This document shows positions 41,077 to 50,900 of a DNA stretch of 64,000 nt, one piece after another. A program made the position numbers and the translations under genes. The stretch is taken from the NCBI RefSeq assembly GCF_021919125.1, contig NZ_CP083439.1:2728001-2792000 (forward strand). The letters run 5' to 3'. The notes beneath the pieces are model-generated. The model was not told the DNA's origin and made no database searches. It worked only from the letters and a program-made list of their open reading frames with translations. This DNA comes from Clavibacter sp. A6099. GTDB taxonomy: Bacteria > Actinomycetota > Actinomycetes > Actinomycetales > Microbacteriaceae. Numbering within the stretch: position 1 is the stretch's first letter; each line of letters begins with the position of its first letter.

Positions 41077-41991
41077 ATGCGACCACCCGCGGGACTGACC
41101 GAGATCGCCGACGACCGGGACGGGGACATCCGCGACATCGCGCGCGCCCTGTCCGCCTGGTTCCCCGCGTCCACCCACCCGGGCGGATTCGCGTGGGAGG
41201 CGTCCACCGGCCAGCTGCCGGAGCGGATGGCCGTCGTGCGCGACGGGGCCGGCGCGCTCGTCGGCTGGGCCGCCTTCTCCACGGACGACGCGCGCGTCGA
41301 GTGCGCGACCGGCGACGACGCCACCACCGAGCAGCTCGCGGCGTGGATCCTCGACGCCGCCGGCGACGGGCGCGTGAGCGTCGCCGTCCACCGCGGCCAG
41401 GACCGGCTGCGCGGGATCCTCGCGGCCCGCGGCTTCGTCGACGAGCCCGTCCCGCTCGCCGGGCTCCGCCACGCGGCCCGCGACACGGGTGCACGGCCGC
41501 CCGCGGGGTACCGGATCCGCCCGGTCGCGGAGGGTGAGGAGCAGGCCAAGGTCGACGCGCACCGCCGCGCCTGGAAGCCTGTCGAGCTGCCCTTCACCGA
41601 CGGATCCGGCGACGGCATCGACCCCGAGGCCGAGAGCCGCTTCGACGCGGACGGCTACGCGGCCATGCAGGCCGCCGCCGTGTACCGGCGCGACCTCGAC
41701 CTCGTGATCGAGGCGCCCGACGGCTCGCTCGCCGGCACCTGCACGGCCTGGCTCGACCCCGCGAGCGGCTGGGCGGAGCTCGAGCCGCTCGGCATCGTGC
41801 CCGCGCACCGCCGTCGCGGGCTCGCGCAGACCCTCGCGCTCGACGTCTGCCGCCGCGTCGGCGACCTGGGCGGGCGAGACGTCTTCATCAACGCCTCGCC
41901 GCTCCCCTACTACCGCGCGCCGTGGGACGCGTACGTCGCCGCGGGCTTCGCGCCGATGGAGCGCGGCACGCGGATGCGCCCGGGCGCGTGA
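41077..41991 (+). CDS. GNAT-family acetyltransferase with two GNAT-like domains
   Basis: A 304-residue protein. The C-terminal domain has the acetyl-CoA loop LGIVPAHRRRGLAQTLALDV (about 246-265) and ends with FAPMERGTRMRPG. The N-terminal half (LPERMAVVRDGAGALVGWAAF) looks like a degenerate GNAT fold without the Q/RxxGxG loop. This recalls MshD in size and layout, but the true MshD is at 11009 and this protein lacks its first active site. Substrate unknown. It is 28 nt after galK and probably has its own leaderless promoter. Confidence 0.75.
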   Translation: MRPPAGLTEIADDRDGDIRDIARALSAWFPASTHPGGFAWEASTGQLPERMAVVRDGAGALVGWAAFSTDDARVECATGDDATTEQLAAWILDAAGDGRVSVAVHRGQDRLRGILAARGFVDEPVPLAGLRHAARDTGARPPAGYRIRPVAEGEEQAKVDAHRRAWKPVELPFTDGSGDGIDPEAESRFDADGYAAMQAAAVYRRDLDLVIEAPDGSLAGTCTAWLDPASGWAELEPLGIVPAHRRRGLAQTLALDVCRRVGDLGGRDVFINASPLPYYRAPWDAYVAAGFAPMERGTRMRPGA

Positions 41992-42001
41992 CCCCTCGGC
42001 C

Positions 42002-42007
42002 TACCCT
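42002..42007 (+). promoter_or_regulatory. Probable -10 hexamer of the gamma carbonic anhydrase-like gene (leaderless start)
   Basis: TACCCT stands 6 nt (GGCGGC) before the ATG at 42014. Confidence 0.4.
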
Positions 42008-42013
42008 GGCGGC

Positions 42014-42619
42014 ATGACCGTCGATCCCCAGGCCACCGTCCGCGCGCTCCCCGGATCGCCCGCGCCCGACATCGCGCCCGACGCCCTCGTGGCGGCGGGC
42101 GCGCGCGTCGTCGGACGGGTGACGCTCGCCGCAGGATCCAGCGTGTGGTTCAACGCCGTGCTGCGCGCGGAGGCCGCCGACATCGTGATCGGCGCGGGCT
42201 CGAACCTGCAGGACAACGTGAGCTGCCACGTCGACGCGGGCTTCCCGCTCACGGTGGGCACGGGCGTGAGCGTCGGCCACAACGCGGTGCTGCACGGCTG
42301 CACCATCGAGGACGACTGCATCGTCGGCATGTCCGCCACCGTGATGAACGGCGCGGTCGTCGGCCGGGAGTCGCTGCTCGCGGGCGGCACCGTGGTGCTC
42401 GAGGGGCAGGTGATCCCGCCGCGCTCGCTCGTCGCGGGCGTGCCCGGCAAGGTGCGGCGCGAGCTCACCGACGAGGAGGTGGCCGGGCTCCGGGCGAACG
42501 CCGACCACTACGTGGAGAACGCACGGCTGCACGCGGGCGCGATCCCGACGCCGGCCATGCTGCTGGGCGCCGAGCGCGCCGAGGCGACGCCGCCTTCACG
42601 CGAGGAGGGGACGGCCTGA
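42014..42619 (+). CDS. Gamma carbonic anhydrase-like hexapeptide-repeat protein
   Basis: A 201-residue left-handed beta-helix protein. The hexapeptide pattern runs through AGARVVGRVTLAAGSSVWF, GAGSNLQDNVSCHVD and GTGVSVGHNAVLHGCTIED. The zinc ligands of the gamma class are suggested by His72 in SCHVD and the two His in GHNAVLHG. VPGKVRRELTDEE is the usual end of the helix. Family members (YrdA/PaaY) are often zinc-dependent but not always active as carbonic anhydrase; some are thioesterases. It is convergent with folD. Confidence 0.82.
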   Translation: MTVDPQATVRALPGSPAPDIAPDALVAAGARVVGRVTLAAGSSVWFNAVLRAEAADIVIGAGSNLQDNVSCHVDAGFPLTVGTGVSVGHNAVLHGCTIEDDCIVGMSATVMNGAVVGRESLLAGGTVVLEGQVIPPRSLVAGVPGKVRRELTDEEVAGLRANADHYVENARLHAGAIPTPAMLLGAERAEATPPSREEGTA

Positions 42620-42668
42620 CCAGCCGTCCCCTCCTCACATCACCGCCGCGCTGTCGCGGCGAGCGCCG

Positions 42669-43571
42669 TCAGCCGCGCAGCTCGGCGGCCAGGCGCGCGT
42701 CGCGCTCGGCGGCCTGCACCACGTTGGCGAGCAGCATCGCCCGGGTCATCGGCCCCACTCCGCGCGGGTTCGGGGACAGGTGGCCGGCGACCTCGGCGAC
42801 GGCCGGGTCCACGTCGCCCGTGAGGCGCGCCTTGCCGGTCTCGGGATCCACGACGCGCGTGATCCCCACGTCGAGCACCGCGGCGCCCGGCTTGACCCAC
42901 TCCGGCGTGATGAGGTGCGCGACGCCCACGGCCGCGACCACGATGTCCGCCCGGCGGACCTCCTGCTCGAGGTCGCGCGTGCGGGAGTGCGTGAGCGTGA
43001 CGGTGGCGTCGAGGCCCTTGCGCGTGAGCAGCAGGCCGAGCGGGCGCCCGACCGTGAGGCCGCGGCCGACGACGACCACGTGCTGGCCGGCGATCGGCAC
43101 CTCGTAGCGCTGGAGCATCTCGACGATGCCCGCGGGCGTGCACGGCAGCGGCGAGCTCAGCTCGCCCTGCACGCCCAGCACGAGCCGCCCCAGGTTGGTC
43201 GGGTGCAGGCCGTCGGCGTCCTTGGACGGGTCGATGAGCTCGAGCATCGCGTTCTCGTCGATGCCCGCCGGGAGCGGCAGCTGCACGATGTAGCCCGTGA
43301 CGGCCGGATCGGAGTTGAGGCGCTCGATGGCCTGCCGCACGTCGTCCTCGGTGGCGTCGGCCGGGAGGTCGACGCGGATGGACTCGATGCCCACCTCGGC
43401 GCAGTCGCGGTGCTTGCCCGCGACGTACGAGCGCGATCCCGGGTCGTCGCCCACGAGGAGCGTGCCCAGGCCGGGCACGAGGCCCTGCTCGCGGAGGGCG
43501 CGGATCCGCACGGCGAGCTCGGACTTGACGGCCGACGCGGTCGCGACGCCGTCGAGCACGACCGCGGTCAC
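42669..43571 (-). CDS. folD: Bifunctional methylenetetrahydrofolate dehydrogenase / cyclohydrolase
   Basis: A 300-residue folate enzyme making 10-formyl-THF from 5,10-methylene-THF with NADP. Signatures are [16 protein letters not shown] (catalytic Lys in the family's YxxxK), [23 protein letters not shown] and [14 protein letters not shown], ending [18 protein letters not shown]. The GTG start overlaps the glyA stop by 4 nt, so the two one-carbon enzymes are co-translated. purU at 55433 later returns formate from the FolD product. Confidence 0.95.
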   Translation of the reverse strand: MTAVVLDGVATASAVKSELAVRIRALREQGLVPGLGTLLVGDDPGSRSYVAGKHRDCAEVGIESIRVDLPADATEDDVRQAIERLNSDPAVTGYIVQLPLPAGIDENAMLELIDPSKDADGLHPTNLGRLVLGVQGELSSPLPCTPAGIVEMLQRYEVPIAGQHVVVVGRGLTVGRPLGLLLTRKGLDATVTLTHSRTRDLEQEVRRADIVVAAVGVAHLITPEWVKPGAAVLDVGITRVVDPETGKARLTGDVDPAVAEVAGHLSPNPRGVGPMTRAMLLANVVQAAERDARLAAELRG

Positions 43572-44845
43572 TGGGTGAGGCCCTCGTAGAGCGGGAAGCC
43601 GTCGGTGAGCGTGAGCACGCGCGCACGGAGGGCGGCGAGGTCGCTGCCGGGCTTCAGGGTCTCGGCGATGATGTCCGCGACCTCGGTGAACTCGGTCTCG
43701 CCGAAGCCGCGGGTCGCGAGCGCCGACGTGCCGATGCGGACGCCGGAGGTGACCATCGGCGGGCGCGGGTCGAAGGGCACCGAGTTGCGGTTGACCGTGA
43801 TGCCGACCTCGTGCAGCGCGTCCTCCGCCTGCTTGCCGTCGATGGGCGAGTTCCGCAGGTCCGCGAGCACGAGGTGCACGTCCGTGCCGCCCGTGAGGAC
43901 GGAGACGCCCGCCTCGGTGGAGTCGGCCGCGACGAGGCGCTCGGCGAGGATCTGCGCGCCCTGGATGGTGCGGCGCTGGCGGTCGGCGAACTCCTCGGTG
44001 GCCGCGATCTTGAACGCCGTGGCCTTGGCCGCGATGACGTGCATGAGCGGCCCGCCCTGCTGGCCCGGGAAGACGGCCGAGTTGAGCTTCTTGGCGAGCG
44101 CGGTGTCGCGGCTGAGGATCACGCCGGACCGGGGGCCTGCAAGGGTCTTGTGCACGGTGGAGGAGACGACGTCGGCGTACGGCACGGGCGAGGGGTGCAC
44201 GCCCGCGGCGACGAGGCCGGCGAAGTGCGCCATGTCGACCCAGAGCTTCGCGCCGACCTCGTCGGCGATCGACCGGAACGCGGCGAAGTCGAGGTGGCGG
44301 GGGTACGCCGACCAGCCCGCGATGATGACCTGCGGGCGGTGCGCGAGCGCCTTCTCGCGCACGACGTCCATGTCGATGAGGAAGGTGTCGGGATCCACGC
44401 CGTACGCGGCCGCGTCGTAGAGCTTGCCGGAGAAGTTGAGCTTCATGCCGTGCGTGAGGTGGCCGCCGTGCGCGAGCTCGAGGCCGAGGATCGTGTCGCC
44501 CGGCTGCGCGATGGCGGCGAGGACGGCGGCGTTGGCGGTGGCGCCCGAGTGGGGCTGGACGTTGGCGAACTCGGCGCCGAAGAGGCTCTTGGCGCGGTCG
44601 ATGGCGAGCTGCTCGGCGACGTCGACGAACTCGCAGCCGCCGTAGTAGCGGCGGCCCGGGTAGCCCTCCGCGTACTTGTTGGTGAGCACGGATCCCTGCG
44701 ACTGCAGCACCGCGCGCGGCACGAAGTTCTCGCTGGCGATCATCTCGAGGGTGCCGCGCTGGCGGCCGAGCTCCTGCTCGAGGACCGCCGCGATCTCCGG
44801 GTCGACCTCGGAGAGGGGGGCGTTGAATGACTGGTCGACGGGCAT
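43568..44845 (-). CDS. glyA: Serine hydroxymethyltransferase
   Basis: A 425-residue PLP enzyme that turns serine and THF into glycine and 5,10-methylene-THF. Signatures are [35 protein letters not shown] and the PLP site [19 protein letters not shown] (Lys about 235). ATG at 44845 has AAGGAG 5 nt upstream; the frame stays open further up but that part is Arg-rich and unrelated. First gene of glyA-folD. The 296-bp interval upstream holds its promoter; I saw no riboswitch. Confidence 0.96.
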   Translation of the reverse strand: MPVDQSFNAPLSEVDPEIAAVLEQELGRQRGTLEMIASENFVPRAVLQSQGSVLTNKYAEGYPGRRYYGGCEFVDVAEQLAIDRAKSLFGAEFANVQPHSGATANAAVLAAIAQPGDTILGLELAHGGHLTHGMKLNFSGKLYDAAAYGVDPDTFLIDMDVVREKALAHRPQVIIAGWSAYPRHLDFAAFRSIADEVGAKLWVDMAHFAGLVAAGVHPSPVPYADVVSSTVHKTLAGPRSGVILSRDTALAKKLNSAVFPGQQGGPLMHVIAAKATAFKIAATEEFADRQRRTIQGAQILAERLVAADSTEAGVSVLTGGTDVHLVLADLRNSPIDGKQAEDALHEVGITVNRNSVPFDPRPPMVTSGVRIGTSALATRGFGETEFTEVADIIAETLKPGSDLAALRARVLTLTDGFPLYEGLTQ

Positions 44846-45141
44846 GGGACTCCTTGAGCACGGTGGACGAATGGATGCGTCGTGGCCCAGGCGTACGGCC
44901 ACCAACCGTGTGAGTCGCTCCCCGATGGTGACCCATCCGAACGCCAGTCGCGACGGGTCCGATCCTACCCGGGCGGGCGCGCGCCCGCGAGGTGCGCGGC
45001 CGCGCACGACGCGCGCGTGCCTGGCCGCCGAGCGAGGAGATGCGAAGTGCACGAACGATCCAGGGGGTCCCGGGGCCCGCCCGCCCGTAGGATCAGGTGG
45101 TCGGGCGACGGTGCCCGCCGGATGCGGAGGAAGGACCGAGC

Positions 45142-46791
45142 ATGGGGAGCGCAGCGCTCACGACCGATCCCGCGGAAGGCGGACGCGACCGCGACGACGC
45201 GCGCGCGGACGACGCGCCGACCGACGAGGACCGCGCCCCCGCCGACCCGGCATCCGCGCCCCCGTTCGACCGGGACGCCATCGCCGCCGACCTGCGTCCG
45301 CTCGTGGGTGACGAGGCCGACGCGCTCGCGGACGCGCTGGCCGCCGACCTCCGTGCGGCGCGCCCCCGCCGTACGCCGACCGACGGGTCCCCCGCCGGCC
45401 TCGACCTCGACCGCCGCACGGGCGGCGTCTGCTACGTCGACCGCTACGCCGACGACCTGCGGGGCCTCGCCGCGCGGATCCCCGCCCTCCGCGACCTCGG
45501 TCTCACGCACCTGCAGATCAGGCCGGTCGCCGAGCCGGACACCGATGACGACCCCGACCCCGCAGCGCTCCTGGCGCCGGGCGTGCGCGTGCGGGCCGGC
45601 CTCGGATCCGCGGCCGACCTGGGCGACCTCGCCGACGCGCTGCACGACGCCGGCTTCACGCTCGCGGTCGACCTCTCCCCCGCCGACGCCGACGCGCCCC
45701 TCGCCGACCGGATCCGCGGCGCCGTCCGCGAGGCCGTCGCCCTCGCCGCCGTCGGGGCAGACGTGGTCCGGGTGGATCCCGCCGACGCCATCGGCGAGCG
45801 CCCCGACGCCGACAGGGCCGCCCTCCTCCGCGTGATCGCCGCCCTCGGTCGCCGCGTCTCCCCCGCGCTCGCGCTGGCCGTCGCCGCCGATGCCGCCCCT
45901 TGCGGATCCGCCGAGCTGCTGGACGGCGACGCCGTGCGCCTGGCCGACGACCCGGCGCTGACCGGGCTCGTCTGGGAGGCGCTCGCCACCCGATCCGCCG
46001 CCCTCCTCGCGCGCGCCCTCGAGCGCCGCGGCGACGTCCCCATCGGCTCCGCCCGCACCGCGCGCGTCCGCAGCCACGACGCCCTCCGCTTCGCCTTCGA
46101 CGACGACGACGCGCGCACCCTCGGCATCGACCCCGACGAGCACCGCCGCTTCCTCGCCGAGTACCACGTGGGCGGGTTCCCGGGCAGCCACGCGCGCGGC
46201 ATCCGGCACGCCGACGGCGCGGTCGCCGGCACCACGGCGTCCCTCGCGGGCCTCGAGCAGGACGACCCGGGCGCGGTCGAGCGGATCCTGCTCGCCCACT
46301 CCATCGCGCTCAGCACGGGCGGCCTGCCGCTCATCGTGCTCGGCGACGAGGTCGGCCAGCTCAACGACTACGGGTACGACGACGTCCCCGCCCACGCTGA
46401 CGACAGCAGGTGGGTGAACCGCCCGCTGTACCCGTTCGAGCGCTACGACCAGCGCGACGACCGCACCACGAGCACGGGCGCCATCCACGCCGGGATCCGC
46501 CGGCTCGTCGCGGTCCGCCGGGCCACGCCCGCGCTCGGCGGCACGCGCGTCGTCGGCTTCGACGCGAACGACCCGCATGTGCTCGGCTACCAGCGCCCGC
46601 ACGAGGACGGCACGGTCCTCGTGCTCGCGAACCTCGGCGACGAGCCGGCGACGGTCTCCGCGGAGACGCTCGGCGGCTTCGCGGAGCACGCCGTGGACCT
46701 CGTGCGCGACGAGCGGCTCCGCCTCACCAAGGGGATCGTCCTCAGCCCGCGCACGTTCGTCTGGCTCCAGGCGACTCACGACCTCGCGTGA
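45142..46791 (+). CDS. Amylosucrase-like GH13 protein, probably not a functional glucosidase
   Basis: A 549-residue protein. The second half matches amylosucrase: [47 protein letters not shown] and a C-terminal domain ending SPRTFVWLQ. The nucleophile strand (VVRVD, Asp212) and the VRSHD site (His312, Asp313) remain, but the acid/base Glu of the usual FFKSEA is lost (LAVAADA, about 246-251). The B domain and the region with the usual NHTS are missing; the corresponding part is the short [15 protein letters not shown]. It looks like a shortened, inactive relative, perhaps a regulator or binding protein. GGAGGAAGGA precedes the ATG. An acidic 45-residue N-terminus is added. Confidence 0.75.
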   Translation: MGSAALTTDPAEGGRDRDDARADDAPTDEDRAPADPASAPPFDRDAIAADLRPLVGDEADALADALAADLRAARPRRTPTDGSPAGLDLDRRTGGVCYVDRYADDLRGLAARIPALRDLGLTHLQIRPVAEPDTDDDPDPAALLAPGVRVRAGLGSAADLGDLADALHDAGFTLAVDLSPADADAPLADRIRGAVREAVALAAVGADVVRVDPADAIGERPDADRAALLRVIAALGRRVSPALALAVAADAAPCGSAELLDGDAVRLADDPALTGLVWEALATRSAALLARALERRGDVPIGSARTARVRSHDALRFAFDDDDARTLGIDPDEHRRFLAEYHVGGFPGSHARGIRHADGAVAGTTASLAGLEQDDPGAVERILLAHSIALSTGGLPLIVLGDEVGQLNDYGYDDVPAHADDSRWVNRPLYPFERYDQRDDRTTSTGAIHAGIRRLVAVRRATPALGGTRVVGFDANDPHVLGYQRPHEDGTVLVLANLGDEPATVSAETLGGFAEHAVDLVRDERLRLTKGIVLSPRTFVWLQATHDLA

Positions 46792-46831
46792 CACACTCGC
46801 GGTCACTGGCGGGTCGGCACGGAGGAACGGC

Positions 46832-47332
46832 ATGAGCGACGAGGGACGCGGCACGGACGAGCCCAGGGAGGGCGCGCGCGCCGCATCCGGGTTCGCCTGG
46901 CCCATGTGGGTCAACATCGGCTGGATCGCGCTCGGCGCGTGGCACGTGCTCGCTCCCGTCAACGACGCGTCCGGCTGGCTCGGCATGTTCCAGATCGGCG
47001 TGGGCGCGTTCGGCATCATCGCCTCGCGCCGCCGCGCGCGGCGGCTCGCCGAGGAGGAGGCCGAGGCGCTGCCGCTCGAGGAGGCCACTCGGATCCCCGC
47101 CGACGTCGACGACGAGCGCGCCCGGCTCGACGAGGCCGCCGCCGCGCACGCGGAGCTGGACGCCCGGCTGCGCGCGCTCGCGATGCAGCTCGAGCAGCCA
47201 GGCACACCCGGCGCGGATCCCGACAAGCCCGAGCCGCCGCACCAGCCGACCGGCCGGGGCCGCGGCCGTGGGCGCAAGGACCGCGCGCGCGAGGCCTGGC
47301 CCGACGACCTGCCGCCCGTCGCCCGCTGGTAG
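46832..47332 (+). CDS. Membrane protein with coiled-coil-like tail, unknown function
   Basis: A 166-residue protein. Two hydrophobic helices (WPMWVNIGWIALGAWHVLAP and GMFQIGVGAFGIIAS, about 23-65) are followed by a basic patch (RRRARRL), an acidic helical region (EEEAEALPLEEATRI, ERARLDEAAAAHAELDARL) and a Gly/Arg-rich end. GGAGGAA precedes the ATG. It follows the GH13-like gene by 40 nt and may be cotranscribed. No function recognised. Confidence 0.6.
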   Translation: MSDEGRGTDEPREGARAASGFAWPMWVNIGWIALGAWHVLAPVNDASGWLGMFQIGVGAFGIIASRRRARRLAEEEAEALPLEEATRIPADVDDERARLDEAAAAHAELDARLRALAMQLEQPGTPGADPDKPEPPHQPTGRGRGRGRKDRAREAWPDDLPPVARW

Positions 47333-47362
47333 CCGCGGCCACCGCTCGTCGACTGACGCCGA

Positions 47363-48220
47363 TCAGCTCGCCCGCGTCACCCCGCGCGACATGATCGCCG
47401 AGGTCAGCGCCTCGATGGACGCGCGCGGCCCGGCCGGGTTGTCCATCAGCACGTAGTCGACCTCGTCGAGCTCGGGCAGGCCGAGGCGCGAGGTCACCTT
47501 CACGAGGTCCGTCGGGATCAGCGCCTGCGGCAGCACCGCCACGCCCATGCCGGCGCGCACGGCGGCGAGCACGCCGTTCACGTCGCGGGTGCTGCACGTG
47601 ATCCGCCAGGTGCGGCCCTCCCGCTCGAGGGCGTCCATCGCCATCTGCCTGCTGATGCTCGGTGCGCGGTAGGCGATGAGCGGCACGGTCGCGCCCGGCT
47701 CCACGAGCGTGCGCTCGAGGCCCACCCACACCATGCGGTCGCGGCCCACGAGGCGCGCGCCCGGCTGCTCGTCGACCGTGGTCTTGGTCAGGATCAGGTC
47801 GAGCTGGCCCGCGAGCAGCCGCCGGTGCAGCGGGCCGCTCTGCGTCACCGTGAGCTCCAGCTCGATCTGCGGGTGCAGCTGCCGGAAGTGGCGGAGGATC
47901 CGCGGGAGCTGCGTGATGGCCAGGTCGTCCGCCGTGCCGAAGCGCAGGCGGCCGCTCACCTCGGATCCGCCGAAGTAGCTCTCCGCCGCGCGGTGCGCCG
48001 CGAGGATCGTGCGCGCGAAGCCGGCCATCGCGTCGCCCGCGTCGGTGAGGCGCATGGCCCGGGTGTCGCGCGCGATGAGCGTCCGGTCGACGGCCCGCTC
48101 GAGCCGGCGCACCTGCTGGCTCACGGTGGGCTGGCTGATCCCGAGCCGCGCCGCCGCCTGCGTGAAGCTGCGGGTGTCGGCGACGGCGAGGAAGGTCGCG
48201 AGCAGGGTCGGGTCGAGCAC
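47363..48220 (-). CDS. LysR-family regulator, ArgP/LysG-related
   Basis: A 285-residue protein starting at GTG (VLDPTLLATFLAVADTRSF). The winged helix-turn-helix is at residues 3-60 (AAARLGISQPTVSQQVRRLERAV), followed by the effector-binding domain (RLRFGTADDLAITQLPRIL, GRDRMVWVGLERT, AAVRAGMGVAVLPQAL). GGGAGG precedes the start by 5 nt. It is divergent from an MFS transporter gene 157 bp away and is likely its regulator; the ligand is unknown. Confidence 0.85.
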   Translation of the reverse strand: MLDPTLLATFLAVADTRSFTQAAARLGISQPTVSQQVRRLERAVDRTLIARDTRAMRLTDAGDAMAGFARTILAAHRAAESYFGGSEVSGRLRFGTADDLAITQLPRILRHFRQLHPQIELELTVTQSGPLHRRLLAGQLDLILTKTTVDEQPGARLVGRDRMVWVGLERTLVEPGATVPLIAYRAPSISRQMAMDALEREGRTWRITCSTRDVNGVLAAVRAGMGVAVLPQALIPTDLVKVTSRLGLPELDEVDYVLMDNPAGPRASIEALTSAIMSRGVTRAS

Positions 48221-48376
48221 GGCGCCTCCCGGCCATTCGAATGCGTGATGCCACTCATCATGTCGAGACGGGATCCGAATGGGAAGCCCGCGGGTAGCGT
48301 CGATGACGGCTCGACGCCGAGCCGCATCCATGCAGAACCGACGCCACCCATACGCAACCGCCACCGCAGGAACACC

Positions 48377-49843
48377 GTGACCCCGCCGAACGCCTTCCCC
48401 CCGACCGCCCCGCTCCCGATCCAGACCCGGCGCCCGCCATGGCGCCACACGCTCATCGCCCTGAGCGTGCCGAACTTCCGCCGGTTCACGGCCTCCAACG
48501 TCATCGCCATGACCTCGGGGTGGATGCAGCGCATCGCCCAGGACTGGCTCGTGCTCGAGCTCACCGGCAGCGTCACCGCGGTCGGCATCACGGTCGCGAT
48601 GCAGTTCGCGCCCATGCTGTTCTTCGGCCTCCTCGGCGGCGTCATCGTCGACAGGTGCTCGAAGCGCATGCTCATGATGATCACGCAGGGCACGTACGCG
48701 ATCCTCAGCGCGCTGCTCGCCGTGCTCACGCTCTCGGGCGCGGTCGAGGCGTGGCACATCTTCGCCATCGCGTTCGCGACCGGGCTCGTGACGGTGATCG
48801 ACAACCCGGCCCGGCAGGTGTTCGTCACCGAGATCGTGGGGCAGCAGCACCTGCGCAACGCGATCAGCGTCAACTCGTCGGTGTTCCAGCTCGGCGGCAT
48901 GGTGGGGCCCGCGCTCAGCGGGGTCCTGCTGCTCGCCGTCGGCGCCGGCTGGTCGTTCGCGATCAACGCGCTCGCGTGCGTCGTCGTGGTCCTCACGCTG
49001 TGGAGCCTGAGGACCCGCGACCTGATCCGCATCCCGCCCGCCCCGCGTCGCCGCGGCCAGCTCGTGGAGGGGCTCAGGTACGCGCGCTCCAAGCCGACCA
49101 TCCTCTGGCCCGTCGTGCTCGTGGCGGTGTTCAGCGTCTTCGGCCTCACCATGCCGGTGCTCCTCGCGGCGTTCGCGAGCCAGGTCTACGACGTGGGCGC
49201 GGGCGGCTACGGCTTCTTCAACTCGATGGTCGCGATCGGCGCGCTCACGGGCGCGCTGCTCTCGACCCGCCGCGCGACCGTGCGGCTGCGGACCATCGTG
49301 GTCGGCGTCGGGATCACCGGCCTGCTGCAGGCGGCCGCGGGGCTGATGCCCGGGATCGCGCCGTTCGCCGTGCTGCTCGTCACGGTCGGCATGGCGTCGC
49401 TGCTCTTCCAGACCGCCGCGAACTCGCTCGTGCAGCTCTCCAGCAACGTGGCCATCCGCGGGCGCGTGATGAGCGTCTACGTGCTCGTGCTGCTCGGCGG
49501 CCAGGCGATCGGCGGGCCGCTCATGGGCGGGATCGTCGAGGCGTGGGGCGTGCACGTCGGCATGGTCGTCTCCGGCGGGATGCCGGCGCTGGCCGCCGCG
49601 GTCGTGGCCGTGATCCTCGCCCGCCGCGGGCAGCTGACCCTCGAGGTCGTGGTGCGCCGGCACGTGCCGCGCATGCGGATCACGCCCCGGGCGCCGGGTG
49701 CCGGCCGTCCCCGCGTCGACGGGGCGGACGAGGGGACGACCGGCGGCGGGATCAGCCGCGCACGTCGATCGCGCGGTGGCGCTGCTGCACGCCGGCCGGG
49801 CCGTACGGGTAGTCGGACACCACGGGCGCGCTCACCGCGCTGA
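48377..49843 (+). CDS. MFS transporter, DHA3/EntS-like exporter
   Basis: A 488-residue membrane protein with twelve predicted helices. The start is GTG at 48377, with AGGA 6 nt upstream. VPNFRRFTASNVIAMTSGWMQRIAQDWLVLELTGS at the start and IDNPARQVFVTEIVG in the first half are typical of the MFS_3 group of drug and siderophore exporters. The last 60 residues are a basic Arg/Gly-rich tail that runs 92 nt into the convergent aldo-keto reductase gene. The tail may be real or could reflect loss of an earlier stop. Confidence 0.85.
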   Translation: MTPPNAFPPTAPLPIQTRRPPWRHTLIALSVPNFRRFTASNVIAMTSGWMQRIAQDWLVLELTGSVTAVGITVAMQFAPMLFFGLLGGVIVDRCSKRMLMMITQGTYAILSALLAVLTLSGAVEAWHIFAIAFATGLVTVIDNPARQVFVTEIVGQQHLRNAISVNSSVFQLGGMVGPALSGVLLLAVGAGWSFAINALACVVVVLTLWSLRTRDLIRIPPAPRRRGQLVEGLRYARSKPTILWPVVLVAVFSVFGLTMPVLLAAFASQVYDVGAGGYGFFNSMVAIGALTGALLSTRRATVRLRTIVVGVGITGLLQAAAGLMPGIAPFAVLLVTVGMASLLFQTAANSLVQLSSNVAIRGRVMSVYVLVLLGGQAIGGPLMGGIVEAWGVHVGMVVSGGMPALAAAVVAVILARRGQLTLEVVVRRHVPRMRITPRAPGAGRPRVDGADEGTTGGGISRARRSRGGAAARRPGRTGSRTPRARSPR

Positions 49844-50783
49844 GCGACGCGATCTCGTCGGCCGTCAGCTCCAGGTCGGCCGAGGCCATGTTGTCCTCGA
49901 GCTGCTCGACGGTGCGGGCGCCGAGGATCACGCTGGTCACCGCCGGCTGCGCCTCGAGCCACGCGAGCGAGACGCGCGCGGAGCTGGATCCGTGGGCGTC
50001 GGCGATCCGGCGCACCTCCTCGAGGATCGCCCATGTGCGCTCCTGGCCGTTCCGCGGCGTGAAGGCCTCCATGCCGCGCTCCGGGTCCTCGCCGAGGCGG
50101 GTCGCGCCGGTGGGCGTCTCGTCGCGGCGGTACTTGCCGGTGAGCCAGCCGCCCGCGAGCGGCGACCAGGGCAGCAGGCCGATGCCCGCATCCAGCGACG
50201 CCGGCACGATCTCCGACTCGATCTCGCGCACGAGGAGCGAGTACTGCGGCTGCAGCGTCACGGGCGGCGTGTACCCGAGGGCCTTCGCGAGCCCGACGGC
50301 CTTCGTGAGCTGCCACCCCAGGTAGTTCGAGAAGCCGTAGTACGAGATCTTGCCGGCGCGCACGGCGTCGTCGAGGAAGCGCAGCGTCTCCTCGAGCGGG
50401 GTCACGGCGTCCCAGGCGTGCATCTGGTACAGGTCGATCGTGTCGACGCGCAGGCGGCGGAGCGAGTCGTCGAGCGCGCGGGTGAGGTGGCGGCGCGATG
50501 TGCCGACGTCGTTGTTCCCCTCCCCCATCGGGAAGCGGCCCTTGGTCGCGACGACGAGCTGGTCGGCCTCGGCCGGGTGCGCCTTCAGCCAGCGGCCGAC
50601 GATCTCCTCCGAGACGCCCGACGTGTAGACGTCCGCGGTGTCGATGAACGTGCCGCCGCCGGCGACGTACGCCTCGAGGATGCGCCCCGAGGTCTCCTCG
50701 TCGGCCTCCGCGCCGAAGGTCATGGTGCCGAGCGCGTAGGTCGAGACGACCGCGCCGCTGTTCCCGAGATTCCGGTACTGCAT
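49752..50783 (-). CDS. Aldo-keto reductase
   Basis: A 343-residue NADPH-dependent oxidoreductase. The catalytic tetrad is visible: Asp in FIDTADVYTSG with the Tyr (about 54), Lys in VVATKGRF (about 84) and His in IDLYQMHAWD (about 126). NADP contacts are in SPLAGGWLTGKYRR and VILGARTVEQLEDN. GGAGGAA is 6 nt before the ATG. It is most like the YajO/YhdN subgroups of unknown carbonyl substrates. It faces the MFS gene tail to tail and is divergent from mntR. Confidence 0.9.
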   Translation of the reverse strand: MQYRNLGNSGAVVSTYALGTMTFGAEADEETSGRILEAYVAGGGTFIDTADVYTSGVSEEIVGRWLKAHPAEADQLVVATKGRFPMGEGNNDVGTSRRHLTRALDDSLRRLRVDTIDLYQMHAWDAVTPLEETLRFLDDAVRAGKISYYGFSNYLGWQLTKAVGLAKALGYTPPVTLQPQYSLLVREIESEIVPASLDAGIGLLPWSPLAGGWLTGKYRRDETPTGATRLGEDPERGMEAFTPRNGQERTWAILEEVRRIADAHGSSSARVSLAWLEAQPAVTSVILGARTVEQLEDNMASADLELTADEIASLSAVSAPVVSDYPYGPAGVQQRHRAIDVRG

Positions 50784-50888
50784 GTGGTTCCTCCATCGGA
50801 TCCGCCGCGGGCGTCCCTGCCCGCGGTCCCGTCCAGCTTGCACCGCCCGGGCGCGCAGCGTGACCGCGGGCCTCCCCGCGCCGCTCGG

Positions 50889-50894
50889 TACCAT
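50889..50894 (+). promoter_or_regulatory. Probable -10 hexamer of mntR (leaderless start)
   Basis: TACCAT stands 6 nt (GGCGGC) before the ATG at 50901. Confidence 0.4.
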
Positions 50895-50900
50895 GGCGGC

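Noticed and set aside
44846-45141. A riboswitch upstream of glyA
   Set aside because: No recognisable glycine, THF or SAM riboswitch core could be drawn from the sequence.
47363-49663. A 766-residue protein including the LysR regulator
   Set aside because: Only the last 285 residues are coding-like; the rest is the complement of the MFS gene. The GTG at 48220 has a good ribosome site.
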